From the IMG/VR virus record IMGVR_UViG_3300023119_000095, positions 1 to 27,654 of that record: a DNA stretch of 27,654 nucleotides, one strand, 5' to 3'. The notes below the pieces were generated by a model. That model ran no database searches. It had not been told where the DNA came from and saw only the letters and a list, made by a program, of their open reading frames with translations. The stretch is from a virus. Numbering within the stretch: position 1 is the stretch's first letter; every line of letters begins with the position of its first letter. This document shows, in pieces, positions 26,941-27,654 of this stretch. A program made the translations under genes and the position numbers.

Positions 26941-27654
26941 GTGGCAGAATACAATCCAGATTGGGACGTTTTCAACCCCGCATACGTTGGGCAAAAGGTA
27001 ACAAAGCCCGCTCCTACTTACAGCACCATGGGGGCAAGAAGCCGCGACTTTACTTCAGCAGCGACTACCGGCGCTTTGCGACCAAGTATTACCCAGGGAA
27101 CTTCATCGCCAAAGAGCGCTCTTGATGCTATTGCCGCTGAATATATGGGCGGTACTGGGCTTGTTCCCGAAGGGCTGCCCCAACAAGACGCTGAAAAAAT
27201 CCAGCAAAAGAAGGGCGAATACGCAATGCAAAACGCGCTACAGGAAAGGAGCGCTTTGCAGGAGTCCCTCGATGCAATGATGTACAGAACAGTTGGTGGC
27301 CCCAATGCTGCCCTAATTGCAAATCTTCAAGCTCAAAAGCAGCAGCTGCAAACAAACTACGGACAGAACAAGGCAGACGCTAACAACCTTTACGGTGAGC
27401 TTTCCAGCGACATTGAGGCTTATGGTGCTGGCCTTCAGGAGCGCTACACCACCAGCATCGACGAGATGGGTGCAGCCCAGACAGCAAGGCAAGGGGAAAT
27501 TGCAGGGCTTCAGTCTCAGCGTGATGCCGACAGGGCTAGGGTTGCTGCTTCTCTGGGCATTGGGGTTGAAGACGCTCAGACACCTCAGAGCACAGCGCTA
27601 CAAGAGATTGCGGGACTATCTTCTGCTGCTGCAGGCAACTGGGAGAACCTGTTT
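26941..27654 (+). CDS. probable internal virion protein, cut by the window end
   Basis: An uninterrupted frame runs from GTG 26941 to the window edge (238 codons, no stop seen), preceded by GGGAGAG at the end of the previous gene. The start reads AEYNPDWDVFNPAYVGQKV, followed by a Ser/Thr/Ala-rich part. Long Gln/Ala-rich helices then follow (ALQERSALQESLDAMMYR, LIANLQAQKQQLQTNYGQN, DRARVAASLGIGVEDAQ) with coiled-coil spacing. Such composition and position fit large ejection or tail-internal proteins of short-tailed phages. Any enzymatic domain would lie beyond the window. Confidence 0.7.
   Translation, partial: MAEYNPDWDVFNPAYVGQKVTKPAPTYSTMGARSRDFTSAATTGALRPSITQGTSSPKSALDAIAAEYMGGTGLVPEGLPQQDAEKIQQKKGEYAMQNALQERSALQESLDAMMYRTVGGPNAALIANLQAQKQQLQTNYGQNKADANNLYGELSSDIEAYGAGLQERYTTSIDEMGAAQTARQGEIAGLQSQRDADRARVAASLGIGVEDAQTPQSTALQEIAGLSSAAAGNWENLF

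Overview
The window is part of a tailed double-stranded DNA phage genome. It carries a large terminase, a P22-type portal, a scaffold, an HK97-fold-like capsid protein, a head-tail adaptor and a tail-hub/nozzle protein, with no tape measure or tail-tube genes between them. This is the gene order of a short-tailed phage (podovirus). A WhiB-like iron-sulfur regulator is present, a family confined to Actinobacteria and their phages, so the host is almost certainly an actinobacterium. Base composition looks close to balanced by eye, unlike phages of high-GC hosts. A lower-GC, possibly aquatic, actinobacterial host is my inference. No integrase, attachment site, tRNA, CRISPR array or insertion sequence was seen.

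Layout. (1) Positions 1-4611, + strand: the tail of an upstream gene, a stand-alone class II glutamine amidotransferase, a densely folded intergenic stretch, then about a dozen very small, mostly acidic, overlapping genes. These include two DpnD/PcfM-like paralogues, an excisionase-like helix-turn-helix protein and the WhiB-like protein. Two copies of an 18-base element containing nine C residues precede the amidotransferase and the first small gene. (2) Positions 4611-11054, + strand: replication and recombination. It holds an SF2/SNF2-like helicase, a Cas4/RecB-like PD-(D/E)XK nuclease with four candidate Fe-S cysteines, a probable DNA-binding protein, a large primase-polymerase/SF3 helicase and an HNH protein. 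(3) Positions 11038-16489, - strand: an inverted island. In transcription order it holds a fibre-like protein, an Mtd-N-like protein, a small beta protein, a large Asp-box (BNR) receptor-binding candidate, two small tail-associated proteins, a small helix-turn-helix protein and a metallophosphoesterase. (4) Positions 16514-27654, + strand: packaging and virion morphogenesis, from a resolvase-like nuclease and terminase to probable internal virion (ejection) proteins. The last gene runs off the window.

Genes are packed tightly. Many junctions are TAATG, ATGA or GTGA overlaps, implying translational coupling within each operon. Intergenic space is almost absent; the few gaps hold hairpins or palindromes (after the amidotransferase, before the primase, around the capsid gene, before the helix-turn-helix gene). 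The inverted island is bounded by a 24-base divergent spacer on the right and a 17-base convergent 3' overlap on the left.

The most unusual feature is an apparent overprinted gene at 18729-19052. It encodes a short membrane-anchored protein in a second frame inside the gene between terminase and portal. Other points of interest are the repeated C9 elements, the folded region after the amidotransferase, the hairpin that encloses the start codon of the helix-turn-helix gene, and the cassette of tiny accessory proteins.
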